Source: Pseudoduganella albidiflava (GTDB taxonomy: Bacteria > Pseudomonadota > Gammaproteobacteria > Burkholderiales > Burkholderiaceae_D). Taken from it: a stretch of 64,000 nt of DNA. This document shows, piece by piece, positions 42,712 through 51,236 of this stretch. The DNA lies in assembly GCF_004322755.1 (NCBI RefSeq), contig NZ_CP036401.1:1302001-1366000 (forward strand). The letters run 5' to 3'. A model generated the notes under the pieces. The model searched no databases, had not been told where the DNA came from, and saw only the letters and a program-made list of their open reading frames with translations. Both the position numbers and the translations under genes were made by a program. Numbering within the stretch: the first letter of the stretch is position 1; each line of letters opens with the position of its first letter.

Positions 42712-43059
42712 CGGCAGAGCCGGGCGCTGGGGGAGAAGTTTGCACGGTGGGTAAGCGCGAGCGAAGGGCGGCTGCTTGCACATCCGCAGTTGCAGGCGCG
42801 GTCGAATAATTCGGTTCCCATGGCGATGGAGTCGTTGCTGCCTGATAGCGGACGCAGTGCATCGCCCGCACGGACAGGTGCGAAAGTTGATGCCATTGGA
42901 GCAAATAGTCAGACTGTCGATCTTCTTCGAAGAACAGGTAATGTCGGCGAGTTTTCTGAACTGAAGGCGCCGATGAAAATGCGCTACGTCACACAAGCAG
43001 CCGAAGAAGGCGGGGTAGGCCTGAACAATAGATCTGGCCGACTGGATGGTTTCAAATGA
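42712..43059 (+). pseudogene. Orphan toxin-tip cassette with 118-bp homology to the main toxin gene
   Basis: The frame is open from 42685 and has no good start codon. Bases 42712-42829 repeat the toxin gene (RQSRALGEKFARW and on to NNSVPMAM), then diverge into a different tip of about 76 residues (SLLPDSGRSASPARTG, RTGNVGEFSELKAP, EEGGVGLNNRSGRLDGFK). This is the layout of orphan or displaced toxin modules seen in CDI and Rhs loci: a silent tip that can replace the active one by recombination in the shared segment. The tip is short, so it may also be truncated. Confidence 0.75.
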
Positions 43060-43343
43060 AAATCAATAATTCTACATATATGGATTGGTTAAAAGCTTTG
43101 CCTGCTGATGATGAAACTTTTCGTGAGTGTGCATGCCCGGCATGTGGCTCGCTTGGGCTTGCGTACCAATACTTTGGTTTTCGTGATAGCAATTTTGGGT
43201 GGAAATTAATCTGGTGTGAAGTTTGCAAACATGGGATCAACATTTCTCGAACAAGAATCCCTGAGAGCGCACATACCCTCGTTGAGGAAAGTGAACAGGC
43301 GGAGTTCAATAGACAGCACTCTGAAATTCGACTGATTTCCTAA
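43056..43343 (+). CDS. Cys-rich small protein, candidate immunity gene of the orphan cassette
   Basis: A 95-residue protein with two CxxC pairs (ECACPACGS and WCEVCKHG) forming a likely zinc ribbon. Its ATG overlaps the orphan-tip stop by 4 nt (ATGA), and its composition is low-GC like its neighbours. Coupling to a displaced toxin tip suggests an immunity protein, but a zinc ribbon alone does not prove it. Confidence 0.6.
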   Translation: MKINNSTYMDWLKALPADDETFRECACPACGSLGLAYQYFGFRDSNFGWKLIWCEVCKHGINISRTRIPESAHTLVEESEQAEFNRQHSEIRLIS

Positions 43344-43771
43344 CCGAACCTCATAAGGCTATTGGGGCAAATAACGCAGGCCGGACTGCGACCCATACTG
43401 GCAATGTTTATGCGGCCGATTTTGTTGGGGCCGTCGCCTTTGCGGCGTTTGCACTGCCGGCACCTGGGATTTGGCTGGATAACAAGGATACGTTCTCCAA
43501 TGCGTTAGCCGACGGCTTCATCTTGATCGAGGGTCAAGAGGAGCATGATCGATGCTGGGTATCGATCAGTCGTGGCGCTGCGGACGTGACCGGCGATGAG
43601 GAGTGCTCGCTTCTTGCTGATGTGAAAAATCGGGGGAGCTGGCTCTTTGCGGGGGGGCGTACGCGTTTTGCAAGGCATGGGGCCGCGTTGTGTTCAACGA
43701 TGCCGGTGAACTGGATGGGCAAGAGCGCTATTCTGCCGAGTCGCTCAAGGAAGCAATACATAGGCTAGCCT
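43344..43771 (+). pseudogene. Decayed coding stretch after the orphan cassette
   Basis: Directly after the preceding stop one frame stays open to 43768 but has no start of its own until a TTG at 43523, and reads NNAGRTATHTGNVYAADFVG then ALPAPGIWLDNKDTFSNALA. A second frame gives a plausible C-terminus (VVFNDAGELDGQERYSAE then SLKEAIHRLA, stop at 43771) but is blocked upstream by TGA. Together they look like a gene broken by a frameshift, perhaps part of a further toxin or immunity module. From 43772 to 43897 I see nothing. Confidence 0.45.
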
Positions 43772-43897
43772 GAACCCATCGCTTCACCAGCTTGGATATA
43801 CCTACGAGACAAGCGCCAAGTGCGGCTCGTCACTTATGCACGACCAGGTGCCTTCCATGCAAGGCGTCCATCAGGGAGGATTCCCTGGATTCCGCTG

Positions 43898-45658
43898 TCA
43901 AACATCAGCCGAACCATGCGCGTCAATGGACGATGCCGTCTCGCCAAATCTCCTGTCACGCAGCCCCGGCTCCCAAGGGCGCAAGCCCTGATCCTTGCTC
44001 AGCTTGATCCGATGAATCTTCATCGCGTCGATGACATCCGCCGTCCCGGGTGAAGCAACCAGCAGCGGCAGCGTCTGCGCCGCTTCGATGAAGAATCGCT
44101 GGCGCGGCTCCTCGCCCCGGTCGATGAACGCAGACGCCCACCACTCGGTGATCCAGTCGCTGGCGCGCTCCAGTGCTGCCTGTGTCACCAGCCGGTTGGA
44201 CTTCTGGATATTGATGTGGCGTGCGGACGGCATCAGGTTCCACGCATCCCCGCAAGGCCAGGCCGCGAATGGGAAGCAATGGTCGATATCGTACTCGTCG
44301 CGCAGCCTGGCGCCGGTCCACACGCAATACACCGGCTTGCCATCCGCGCGGATACGGTCGACCGCCGCCCTGGCGAGGCCGGTATCGCGAATAGGGTCGG
44401 CCCATGTGAGCAGCCGGTGCGCGAGCATGCGCACGTCCGGCACCTGGCCAGCGGAATAGGCTTCGATCAGCCTGACCCATTCCGATATCAGCACCGGCTC
44501 GATCCACACGTTGTAATGCGTCAGCGCCTGCCAGATGTCGAGCGGCACACGGAAGTCGCCGAAGCTCCACAGGAAAGCGTCGTCGATGCGCTGTTGCGGC
44601 GGCGTGGAGGCCTGCCGGCGCCGGACGATCTCGAAGATCGGCTTGTCGCTGGATGGCCAGCGCAGGTACCTGCCCGGCATGTCCCGTATCACCTGCGAGA
44701 TCTCCGACAGGCTGCGCTGCAGGTGCCTCGCGGTATCGCCCGTGAACATGGAACCGACGGCCAGTTCGACGGGAGCGATCTGCCTGAGCGCATGGAAGTT
44801 ATCGGTGACGAAACCAGGCCCGGTTCCCAGGCGTGACGCCGGCATCTGCGGCAACTGGTGTTCGATCAGCGGCTTGTACATGCGCAGCCAGAACAGGGAG
44901 ACGAGTCCCAGCGGTACGACCACCGATTCGGTTTCGTGGCGCGCCAGGCCCGCCGCCGTGTCGGCAATGCGGGCGATGACGCGCAGCAGCGCGATCTTGT
45001 AGGTGGACGACTTCTCGTCGACCAGGATCAGATGCCGCAGCAGGGGCAAGGCGCCAAGGCCATCGTCGGGTAGTCCCAGCACGACGCTGGTCCACGAGAC
45101 ATCGGCGCGTCCCAGTTTGTCGGGGCTATCGCTGGTGCGTACGATACGCAGCCCGAATTGCCGGGCGAGCAAGGACAGCTCCTGCAGTGACACCTCATGC
45201 ATTGCCCGTTCGGCGTCCGGGGTGCCGAGGCGAAGGCTGACGGCGATGCGGCCGTTGGGGGCCAGCAGCGTTGCCAGCTTGCGCAGAGAGCGCTGGCGGT
45301 CCGCCGGGTGGATGTGCATCCAGACAGCCGACAGCAGGATGAGATCGAACCTCAGGCCGAGACGGGGAACTTTGGCGAGGTCCGGCAGGCTGTCGGACAG
45401 CCAGCGGATCCGGTCGGACGGGTGAAGCCGGCGCGCCTGGGCAAGCATCGCCTCGGACGGATCGACGGCAACGACTTCGTAGCCGTTTGCCGCGAACCAG
45501 GCGGCATCGCGGCCGGAGCCGGCGCCGACATCGAGCACCATCCCGCCGGGCGGCGGAAGCAGGTCCAGCAAGCCGGCATGCACCTCGTTGAAATCCAGGG
45601 ATTCGTACTGGCCGGCCAGCCGGGCCGCGTGTTGTTCGTAGAAGGGGATCGACGTCAT
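43898..45658 (-). CDS. SAM-methyltransferase fused to an HNH nuclease domain
   Basis: A 586-residue fusion. Residues about 1-145 are a class I, small-molecule-type methyltransferase: FYEQHAARLAGQYESLDF, motif I VLDVGAGSGRDAAWF (41-55), VAVDPSEAML, LLAPNGRIAVSLRLG; no DPPY. Residues about 150-420 are an all-helical region I do not recognise (RHLILVDEKSSTYKIALLR). Residues about 440-490 are an HNH nuclease: CVWTG, Asp459-His460 in YDIDHCFPF, WNLMPS (Asn474) and INIQKSN (Asn483). I chose ATG 45658, where the methyltransferase homology starts; an in-frame ATG at 45724 is possible. The frame stays open 450 nt further upstream only as a shadow of the nitroreductase gene. It may be a defence or nucleic-acid-processing protein; function unknown. 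Confidence 0.82.
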   Translation of the reverse strand: MTSIPFYEQHAARLAGQYESLDFNEVHAGLLDLLPPPGGMVLDVGAGSGRDAAWFAANGYEVVAVDPSEAMLAQARRLHPSDRIRWLSDSLPDLAKVPRLGLRFDLILLSAVWMHIHPADRQRSLRKLATLLAPNGRIAVSLRLGTPDAERAMHEVSLQELSLLARQFGLRIVRTSDSPDKLGRADVSWTSVVLGLPDDGLGALPLLRHLILVDEKSSTYKIALLRVIARIADTAAGLARHETESVVVPLGLVSLFWLRMYKPLIEHQLPQMPASRLGTGPGFVTDNFHALRQIAPVELAVGSMFTGDTARHLQRSLSEISQVIRDMPGRYLRWPSSDKPIFEIVRRRQASTPPQQRIDDAFLWSFGDFRVPLDIWQALTHYNVWIEPVLISEWVRLIEAYSAGQVPDVRMLAHRLLTWADPIRDTGLARAAVDRIRADGKPVYCVWTGARLRDEYDIDHCFPFAAWPCGDAWNLMPSARHINIQKSNRLVTQAALERASDWITEWWASAFIDRGEEPRQRFFIEAAQTLPLLVASPGTADVIDAMKIHRIKLSKDQGLRPWEPGLRDRRFGETASSIDAHGSADV

Positions 45659-45732
45659 CGACTGCTGGTCATGTTCGGTAGCGACAAACGATTGTAGTCC
45701 GTGCGGCGCTACCGTGGGGGCCATCCTGCCGA

Positions 45733-46350
45733 TCACGCCAGCTCCAGCACCTCCTCCAGCGGCCGCCGTGGCTTCTGCGGCCAGTTCTCCGGCAGCGCAT
45801 ACCCCACCGCGACCAGCACCACGGGGATCTCGCCGGCCGCCAGCCCGAACTCGCGGGCGACGGCATCCGCATCGAAGCCGATCATCGGCGCCGAACCAAG
45901 CCCCATTGCCTGGGCCGCATGGATCAGCGTCGCGGCACCGAGCGTCGCGGAGCGGATCGCCTCGTCGCGCTGGCGTTGCGGCTGGTCGTTGTAGAGGCTC
46001 CGCGCGGCGCCTTCCCAGCCGGGCACCATCGCGGCGGGCATGATGCCGGCATCGACGACTGGCTTCAGGCGGCCTGCCAGCACGCGCTCGTCGGCCAGCT
46101 GGCCGCACACGATGAACGTCACGGCGGCATCGGTGATCTTGCCCTGGTCCCAGGCGACCTTGCGCAGCCGCGCCTTGGAGGCGGGTTCGTGGACGGCGAT
46201 GAATCGCCAGTTCTGCAGGTTGAACGAGGTCGGCGCCCGGGTGGCGAAGTGCACCAGTTCGCCGATCTGCGTAACGGCGATATCGCGCGCCGGATCGAAC
46301 AGGTTGGTGGTGCGGCGCTCCGCGATCGCCTGGAGGGTAGGGTGGGTCAT
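45733..46350 (-). CDS. Nitroreductase-family flavoprotein (malonic semialdehyde reductase-like)
   Basis: A 205-residue FMN-dependent nitroreductase-fold enzyme: RRTTNLFDPARDI, RAPTSFNLQNWRFIAV (FMN contacts) and LGAATLIHAAQAMGLGSAPMIGF. Such enzymes reduce nitro groups, quinones or short aldehydes with NAD(P)H. It follows the SDR gene by 30 nt on the same strand and is likely co-transcribed with it; the methyltransferase-HNH gene lies 74 nt further on. Confidence 0.88.
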   Translation of the reverse strand: MTHPTLQAIAERRTTNLFDPARDIAVTQIGELVHFATRAPTSFNLQNWRFIAVHEPASKARLRKVAWDQGKITDAAVTFIVCGQLADERVLAGRLKPVVDAGIMPAAMVPGWEGAARSLYNDQPQRQRDEAIRSATLGAATLIHAAQAMGLGSAPMIGFDADAVAREFGLAAGEIPVVLVAVGYALPENWPQKPRRPLEEVLELA

Positions 46351-46380
46351 GGTGGTCCTTGGTGGAGTAAATGGGAGAGA

Positions 46381-47169
46381 TCAGACGAGGTAGTCGACGA
46401 CGCCGCCGTCGACCCGCAGCGCGGCGCCCGTGGTGGCGGATGCCTGCTCCGAGCTGACGTAGACGATCATGTTGGCCACTTCAACGACCGTGGCGGCCCG
46501 GCGCAGGATCGACGAGCCGCGGTGCTGCGCCACGAAGTCGGCCGCCACCTTTTCCAGGCTGTCGCCGGTGCGCTGCACGTCGGCCTGCAGCATGTCCGCC
46601 ACGCCGTCCGAGAGAGTAGGGCCGGGCAGCACGGCATTGACGGTGACGCCGGTGCCGGCCAGCCGCTTGGCCAGGCCGCGCGACACGGCCAGCTGGGCCG
46701 TCTTGGTGAAGCCGTAGTGGATCATGTCCGCCGGGATGTTCAGCGCCGATTCGGAGGAGATGAACACGATGCGCCCCCAGCCGCGTGTGCTCATGCCCGG
46801 CGCGTAAGCCTTCGCCAGGCGCACGCCGGACATCACGTTGGTCTGGAAGAAGCGCTCCCATTCGCTGTCGGGCAAGTCGAAAAAGTCCTGCAGGCCGAAG
46901 ATGCCGACGTTGTTGACGAGGACGTCGACGTCCGGATACGCCGCGATCAATTGCGCGCAGCCCGCCGCCGTGGCGAGGTCGCCCGCGAAGCCCGAAACCG
47001 TTCCTTGCGGCCCACCCAGCCGTTCCAGCGCGCCGTCGACGCTCTTCTGGCTGCGGCCATTGACGATCACGTGCGCGCCCGCCGCAACGAAGGCCCTGGC
47101 GGTGGCGAAGCCGATGCCGGCGGTGGAACCGGTCACCAGCACGGTGCGCCCTGCGAAATCGATATGCAT
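46381..47169 (-). CDS. Short-chain dehydrogenase/reductase
   Basis: A 262-residue SDR: cofactor motif VLVTGSTAGIGFATA, NNVG in VLVNNVGIFG, catalytic Ser in FISSESAL and YGFTK. GGAGGATTCGAC precedes the ATG. It is divergent from a LysR gene across 157 nt that hold three 13-bp direct repeats. Substrate unknown; co-occurrence with a nitroreductase and LysR regulator suggests a quinone or electrophile response (inference). Confidence 0.9.
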   Translation of the reverse strand: MHIDFAGRTVLVTGSTAGIGFATARAFVAAGAHVIVNGRSQKSVDGALERLGGPQGTVSGFAGDLATAAGCAQLIAAYPDVDVLVNNVGIFGLQDFFDLPDSEWERFFQTNVMSGVRLAKAYAPGMSTRGWGRIVFISSESALNIPADMIHYGFTKTAQLAVSRGLAKRLAGTGVTVNAVLPGPTLSDGVADMLQADVQRTGDSLEKVAADFVAQHRGSSILRRAATVVEVANMIVYVSSEQASATTGAALRVDGGVVDYLV

Positions 47170-47184
47170 GTCGAATCCTCCTGG

Positions 47185-47224
47185 ATTGAATGAACTGATT
47201 GAATGAACTGAGTTGAATGAACAG
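47185..47224. repeat. Three tandem 13-bp repeats before the SDR gene
   Basis: ATTGAATGAACTG occurs at 47185 and 47198 exactly, then GTTGAATGAACAG at 47212 with one extra base between. It lies in the leader of the SDR gene and within the SDR/LysR control region. Confidence 0.75.
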
Positions 47225-47326
47225 AAACTGAATCAACAGAACGGAAAAGCTGCGACCACTATATCGATGCACCGATGGCGCGATAATGGGGGCTGTTTCC
47301 AAATGACTTTTCGAGGAATTCGAAAG

Positions 47327-48214
47327 ATGGACCGTATCGATGCACTGCGCCTGTTCGTCGACGTCGTGGAGGCCGGCAGCTTTTCGGCCGTGGCGCGGCA
47401 GCGCACGATCGCGACATCCACCGTGACGCTGGCGGTCCGCCAGCTCGAACAGGAGACGGCTGCCCGGCTGATGGTCCGTTCGACGCGGCGCCTGGTGCTC
47501 ACCAGGGAGGGCGAGATGTTGCTGGCCGATGCCCGCCGTATCGTGGCGGAGTGGGATGGGGCGCTGAGCGGATTGCGCCAGGATGGCCCGCTGGCGGGGC
47601 CGATCCGCGTGGCGGCGACGAACGATTTCGGCCGTATCCAGCTGCGCCCCCTGCTGGATGGCTTCCAGCAGCGCCACCCCGGCATCCACATCACGCTGCT
47701 GCTGAGCGACAGCACCATCGACGTGGTCGACGAGCGGATCGATCTCGCACTGCGTTCCGGGCCGCTGCCCGATTCCAGCCTGCGCGCGCGGCGGCTGTTG
47801 CGCGGCAAGCGGCTGGTCTGTGCGGCACCCGGCTATTGGACGAAGGCGGGCAGGCCTGCCCGTCCGGAACAACTGGCGGGCCACAATTGCCTGGTCCTGG
47901 CGCGGCCCGGCGCACCGCTCGCGGCCTGGGCATTCCAGGACGGCGCGCGGCAGTTCAGCGTCAAGGTGGCCGGCGACCGGCAAGCCAGCAATGGCGACGT
48001 GATACGGGAATGGGCCCTGGCCGGGCTGGGTGTCGCGTTCAAGAACGCGTGGGATGTGCGCCACGACCTGGTGGCGGGAAGGCTGGAAACGGCGCTCGAC
48101 GACTTCGCCGCGGACCGGATCGACCTGTATGCGGTGCAGCCCGGCGGGCTGCCGTCACGGCGCGTGGCGGCGCTCGTGGAGTTCCTGGATGAAGCGTTGA
48201 ACGATCCGGGGTGA
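47327..48214 (+). CDS. LysR-family transcriptional regulator
   Basis: A 295-residue regulator with N-terminal winged helix (ALRLFVDVVEAGSFSAVARQ, ATSTVTLAVRQLEQETAARL) and a periplasmic-binding-like effector domain (GPIRVAATNDFGRIQLRPLL, ALRSGPLPDSSL). ATG 47327 has GAGGA nine bases upstream; an open frame extends 114 nt further but lacks a ribosome site. It is of the CrgA/AaeR-like group and divergent from the SDR-nitroreductase pair it probably controls. Confidence 0.9.
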   Translation: MDRIDALRLFVDVVEAGSFSAVARQRTIATSTVTLAVRQLEQETAARLMVRSTRRLVLTREGEMLLADARRIVAEWDGALSGLRQDGPLAGPIRVAATNDFGRIQLRPLLDGFQQRHPGIHITLLLSDSTIDVVDERIDLALRSGPLPDSSLRARRLLRGKRLVCAAPGYWTKAGRPARPEQLAGHNCLVLARPGAPLAAWAFQDGARQFSVKVAGDRQASNGDVIREWALAGLGVAFKNAWDVRHDLVAGRLETALDDFAADRIDLYAVQPGGLPSRRVAALVEFLDEALNDPG

Positions 48215-48229
48215 GCGGATCGCCCGTCA

Positions 48230-48514
48230 TCAGGTCTTGCTGGCGCCCGGATCGGCGGCCAGGCCCCTGGCCAGCACTTCCGCCACGGTCACATTCAAAT
48301 CCTGACCCGTCTCGGCGGCCAGCGCCTGCAACTGCTTCACCAATTCGCTGTTGAGCTTCACGGCGAACGGCACCAGCCCCAGTGCCTGGTCGCGCTTGCG
48401 CTGTTCGCGTTTGTCGACGGCGGGTGGTACGGCATTGCCGAATGCGGCGCCTGGTGCCGCAACCTTGCCCATCAGTTTCTTGGCGTCGAATTTCGCCAGA
48501 TCGGTTTTCTTCAC
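48230..48514 (-). CDS. Small protein with ribbon-helix-helix-like C-terminus
   Basis: A 94-residue protein starting VKKTDLAKFDAKKLMGKV at GTG 48514, with GAGGA seven bases upstream. The C-terminal half (VPFAVKLNSELVKQLQALAA, DLNVTVAEVLARGLAAD) has the strand-helix-helix pattern of Arc/MetJ-like DNA-binding proteins; the N-terminal half is basic. No partner toxin gene is adjacent. The stop lies 15 nt from the convergent LysR gene. Confidence 0.7.
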   Translation of the reverse strand: MKKTDLAKFDAKKLMGKVAAPGAAFGNAVPPAVDKREQRKRDQALGLVPFAVKLNSELVKQLQALAAETGQDLNVTVAEVLARGLAADPGASKT

Positions 48515-48667
48515 GTTGCCATCCTCGTTGTCATCCCTTAAAGGGCTGCATTCTACGCGCTGGCAGCCGCCGCCGGCGGGCAATGAATGCGCGGCAGGGC
48601 CGACCAGCGATTCCGCCGGTCAGCCCATCAGCCAGTCAGGCCGTCAGCGCATCAGCCGCCCAGCCGG

Positions 48668-49180
48668 TCAGTGCGGCAGCGGCAGGCCGATCTCGTCCTT
48701 GCGTGCCCGGATCGCCTCGCCCAGTTCAGCCATGTCGAGCTTGGCCTTTTTCGCTTTCGGGAACATTTCCTTTTCCTCTTCCTCGACGTGGTGCTCGATC
48801 TGCTCGGACAGCACTTTCACCTTGGCGTCGTAGAGGTCGTCACCCGGCTCCATCGACAGCAGCTGTTCGATCAGGTCTTTCGCGCACGCGTGTTCGACGG
48901 TGGCTTCGTCCACCATGTCCTCGTCGCCGAGGGCCTTGCGGACGGCCGAGTAGAATATCTCTTCTTCCGCCAGCGTGTGCTTGGTCAGCTCCAGGCAGAT
49001 CTCGCGCACGAGTTTTTTCTTCGATGCGACGGCGCGGTCGCTCAAGCCTTCGTACTGCTCGAACATGGCCTTGACCTTGTCGTGATCGGCTTTCAGCAGT
49101 TCGATCGCATTGGGGGCGGCGCTGGCCAGCAGGGTGTTTTTCTTGCTGGCGGCTGGCGTGGTCTTGATGGTATTCGGCAT
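48668..49180 (-). CDS. Hemerythrin HHE-domain protein
   Basis: A 170-residue cytoplasmic protein of the hemerythrin cation-binding type: first ligand set in LLKADHDKVKAMFEQY, second in LTKHTLAEEEIFY, third in EQIEHHVEEEEKEMFP. These di-iron or metal-binding bundles serve in oxygen, NO or metal stress. Start ATG 49180 follows GAGGAGATCAAC; the open frame upstream is not needed. Monocistronic by layout. Confidence 0.9.
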   Translation of the reverse strand: MPNTIKTTPAASKKNTLLASAAPNAIELLKADHDKVKAMFEQYEGLSDRAVASKKKLVREICLELTKHTLAEEEIFYSAVRKALGDEDMVDEATVEHACAKDLIEQLLSMEPGDDLYDAKVKVLSEQIEHHVEEEEKEMFPKAKKAKLDMAELGEAIRARKDEIGLPLPH

Positions 49181-49380
49181 GTTGATCTCCTCGTTGGATA
49201 CCGTGGACATCACGGCGTCATCGTTGAGGAAATCATAGGCCACGGGCTGGCCGGCGCGGGTAGGCCGCACAGCTCAACCGTTGTAGGAGGCACGCCTCCG
49301 CCATGGACGGGTATTGTCGGACACCGCCGGCGGATCGCCTCGCGCCGCCCGGCCACGCCCGGGAACGCGAGCCGAAGACT

Positions 49381-50676
49381 TCACGCTGCTTGCCGGTCCT
49401 CTTTCATGACCAGCGCGATCACGGCGCCCAGTGCGCACAGCCCCATCACGTAGTAGGCCGGCGCCAGCGGATGGTTCTTCAGCAGCAGCGTCACCATGAC
49501 GGGCGTGAGCCCGCCAAAGACGGCGTAGGACAGGTTATAGGAAAACGAGATGCCGGAAAACCGCACCGCCGGGGGGAATGCCCGCACCATCACGCCGGGC
49601 ACCACGCCGACCACGCCGACCGAGAAGCCCAGCACGGCATACAGGGGCAGCAGCAGGTCGGGGCGGGCCGTCAGCGTGGTGTAGAACAGCCACGTGCAGG
49701 CGCCGAACAGCAGGGCACCGCCCAGCAGCACGGGCCGCGCGCCGAACCGGTCGGCCAGCAGGCCGGCGGCGATGCAGCCGAACGCCAGGCACAGCGTGGC
49801 AGCGGTGTTGGCCTGCAGTGCGGTGGGCGCGTCGAAGCCGTGGATTTTCTGCAGCAGCGCGGGCGTCATCAGGATCACCACGACGATGCCGGCCGACAGC
49901 ACCCACGTCAGCAGCATCGACAGCACGACAGCGCGCCGGTGCCCGCGCAGCACCGCCTTCAGCGGCAGTTCGGCGGCCAGCGCCTTGCGCTGCTGCAGTT
50001 CGGTGAAGACCGGCGTTTCATGCAGCCAGCGGCGCAGAACCATCGCACCCAGGCCGAAGATGCCACCCAGCAGGAACGGGATGCGCCACGCGAAGGCTTC
50101 CACTTCGCCCGGCGTGAAGAAGTGGTGGATGCCGCGTGCCATCAGGGAGCCGAGCAGGATGCCGAACGTGAGGCCGGCGGTCAGCGTGCCGCACGCGTAG
50201 CCGATGCGCCGCGCCGGCACATGCTCGGACACGAACACCCAGGCGCCAGGGACTTCGCCACCCACCGCCGCGCCCTGCAGCACACGGAACAGCAACAGCA
50301 GCAGCGGGGCGGCCAGGCCCACGCTGGCATAGGTTGGCAGCAGGCCGATCATCAGCGTGGGCACGGCCATCAGCACGATCGACAGGTTGAACATCTTCTT
50401 GCGGCCCAGCAGGTCGCCGAAGTGGGCCATCACCATGCCGCCCAGCGGGCGCACCACGTAGCCCGCGGCGAAGATGCCGAAGGTCTGGAACAGGCGCAGC
50501 CAGTCCGGCATCGAGGGCGGGAAGAACAGCGCGCCGATGGTGGTGGCGAAGAACACGAAGATGATGAAATCGTAGAACTCCAGCGCGCCGCCGAGGGCCG
50601 CCAGCGACAGCGTCTTGTAGTCCTGGCCGGTCAGCGGGCGGGCAGCGGAGGGGTGGTGGAAGTCGGTGGTCGCCAT
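49381..50676 (-). CDS. MFS transporter of the metabolite:H+ symporter (ProP/ShiA-like) family
   Basis: A 431-residue 12-helix transporter. Family marks are ALGGALEFYDFIIFVFF in helix 1, RPLGGMVMAHFGDLLGRKK in the helix 2-3 loop, RVLQGAAVGGEVPGAWVFVSEH and WRIPFLLGGIFGLGAMVLRR. Relatives take up proline/betaine, shikimate, citrate or other organic acids. No catabolic genes adjoin it, so the substrate is open. Confidence 0.9.
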   Translation of the reverse strand: MATTDFHHPSAARPLTGQDYKTLSLAALGGALEFYDFIIFVFFATTIGALFFPPSMPDWLRLFQTFGIFAAGYVVRPLGGMVMAHFGDLLGRKKMFNLSIVLMAVPTLMIGLLPTYASVGLAAPLLLLLFRVLQGAAVGGEVPGAWVFVSEHVPARRIGYACGTLTAGLTFGILLGSLMARGIHHFFTPGEVEAFAWRIPFLLGGIFGLGAMVLRRWLHETPVFTELQQRKALAAELPLKAVLRGHRRAVVLSMLLTWVLSAGIVVVILMTPALLQKIHGFDAPTALQANTAATLCLAFGCIAAGLLADRFGARPVLLGGALLFGACTWLFYTTLTARPDLLLPLYAVLGFSVGVVGVVPGVMVRAFPPAVRFSGISFSYNLSYAVFGGLTPVMVTLLLKNHPLAPAYYVMGLCALGAVIALVMKEDRQAA

Positions 50677-50867
50677 GGTCTTTTCAATATCGATGGAAGC
50701 GGCAGCTTAGCGGCAGGCCGATGGCCAGGCAATAAGAATTACGGAAATGAATAATCGGCGGGCTCACTGGAATCCGGGACCGGCCAGGTGCGCACGGCAC
50801 GGCCCGGCGCTTGCACTTTCGACCCGTTCAGCTAAAGTGCCGGGGTACCGACACCGCAGGAGAGACC

Positions 50868-51236
50868 ATGAAGCGATCCCTCGTCGTTGCCCACGTGCTG
50901 GCGCTGGCCATGGGCGCTGCCGCGTCCGCGTTCGCCCACCACGGCTGGAGCGAATACAACGCCGACAAGCCCCTCACGCTGACCGGCACCATCGCCGAGA
51001 GCGGCTATTCCCAGCCGCATGGCTACGTGGCGCTGAAGGCCGCAGACAAGACCTGGCATGTGGTGCTGGCGCCGCCATCGCGGATGGAAAGCCGCGGCTT
51101 GCCGAAGCAGTCGCTGGCCAGCGGCGCGCAAGCCACCGTCTATGGCTACCCGCACCGCAGCAAGGATGGCGAGCTGCGCGCCGAACGCATCACGCTGGCT
51201 GTCGACAGCAAGGAAAAGACGGTCGAGCTGCGCTGA
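50868..51236 (+). CDS. Small exported DUF6152-type protein
   Basis: A 122-residue protein with signal peptide MKRSLVVAHVLALAMGAAASAFA, then HHGWSEYNADKPLTLTGTIAES and a short beta-barrel-like body (GYVALKAADKTWHVVLAPPSR, GAQATVYGYPHRSKDGELRAE). This is the DUF6152 pattern, found next to small membrane proteins such as the one that follows with a one-base overlap. AGGAGAGACC precedes the ATG. The His pair after the cleavage site could bind metal; function unknown. Confidence 0.85.
   Translation: MKRSLVVAHVLALAMGAAASAFAHHGWSEYNADKPLTLTGTIAESGYSQPHGYVALKAADKTWHVVLAPPSRMESRGLPKQSLASGAQATVYGYPHRSKDGELRAERITLAVDSKEKTVELR

Noticed and set aside
45659..46108. A longer N-terminus for the methyltransferase-HNH protein
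   Set aside because: The extra 150 codons overlap the nitroreductase gene in another frame and are Arg/Ala/Gly-rich; methyltransferase homology starts at 45658.
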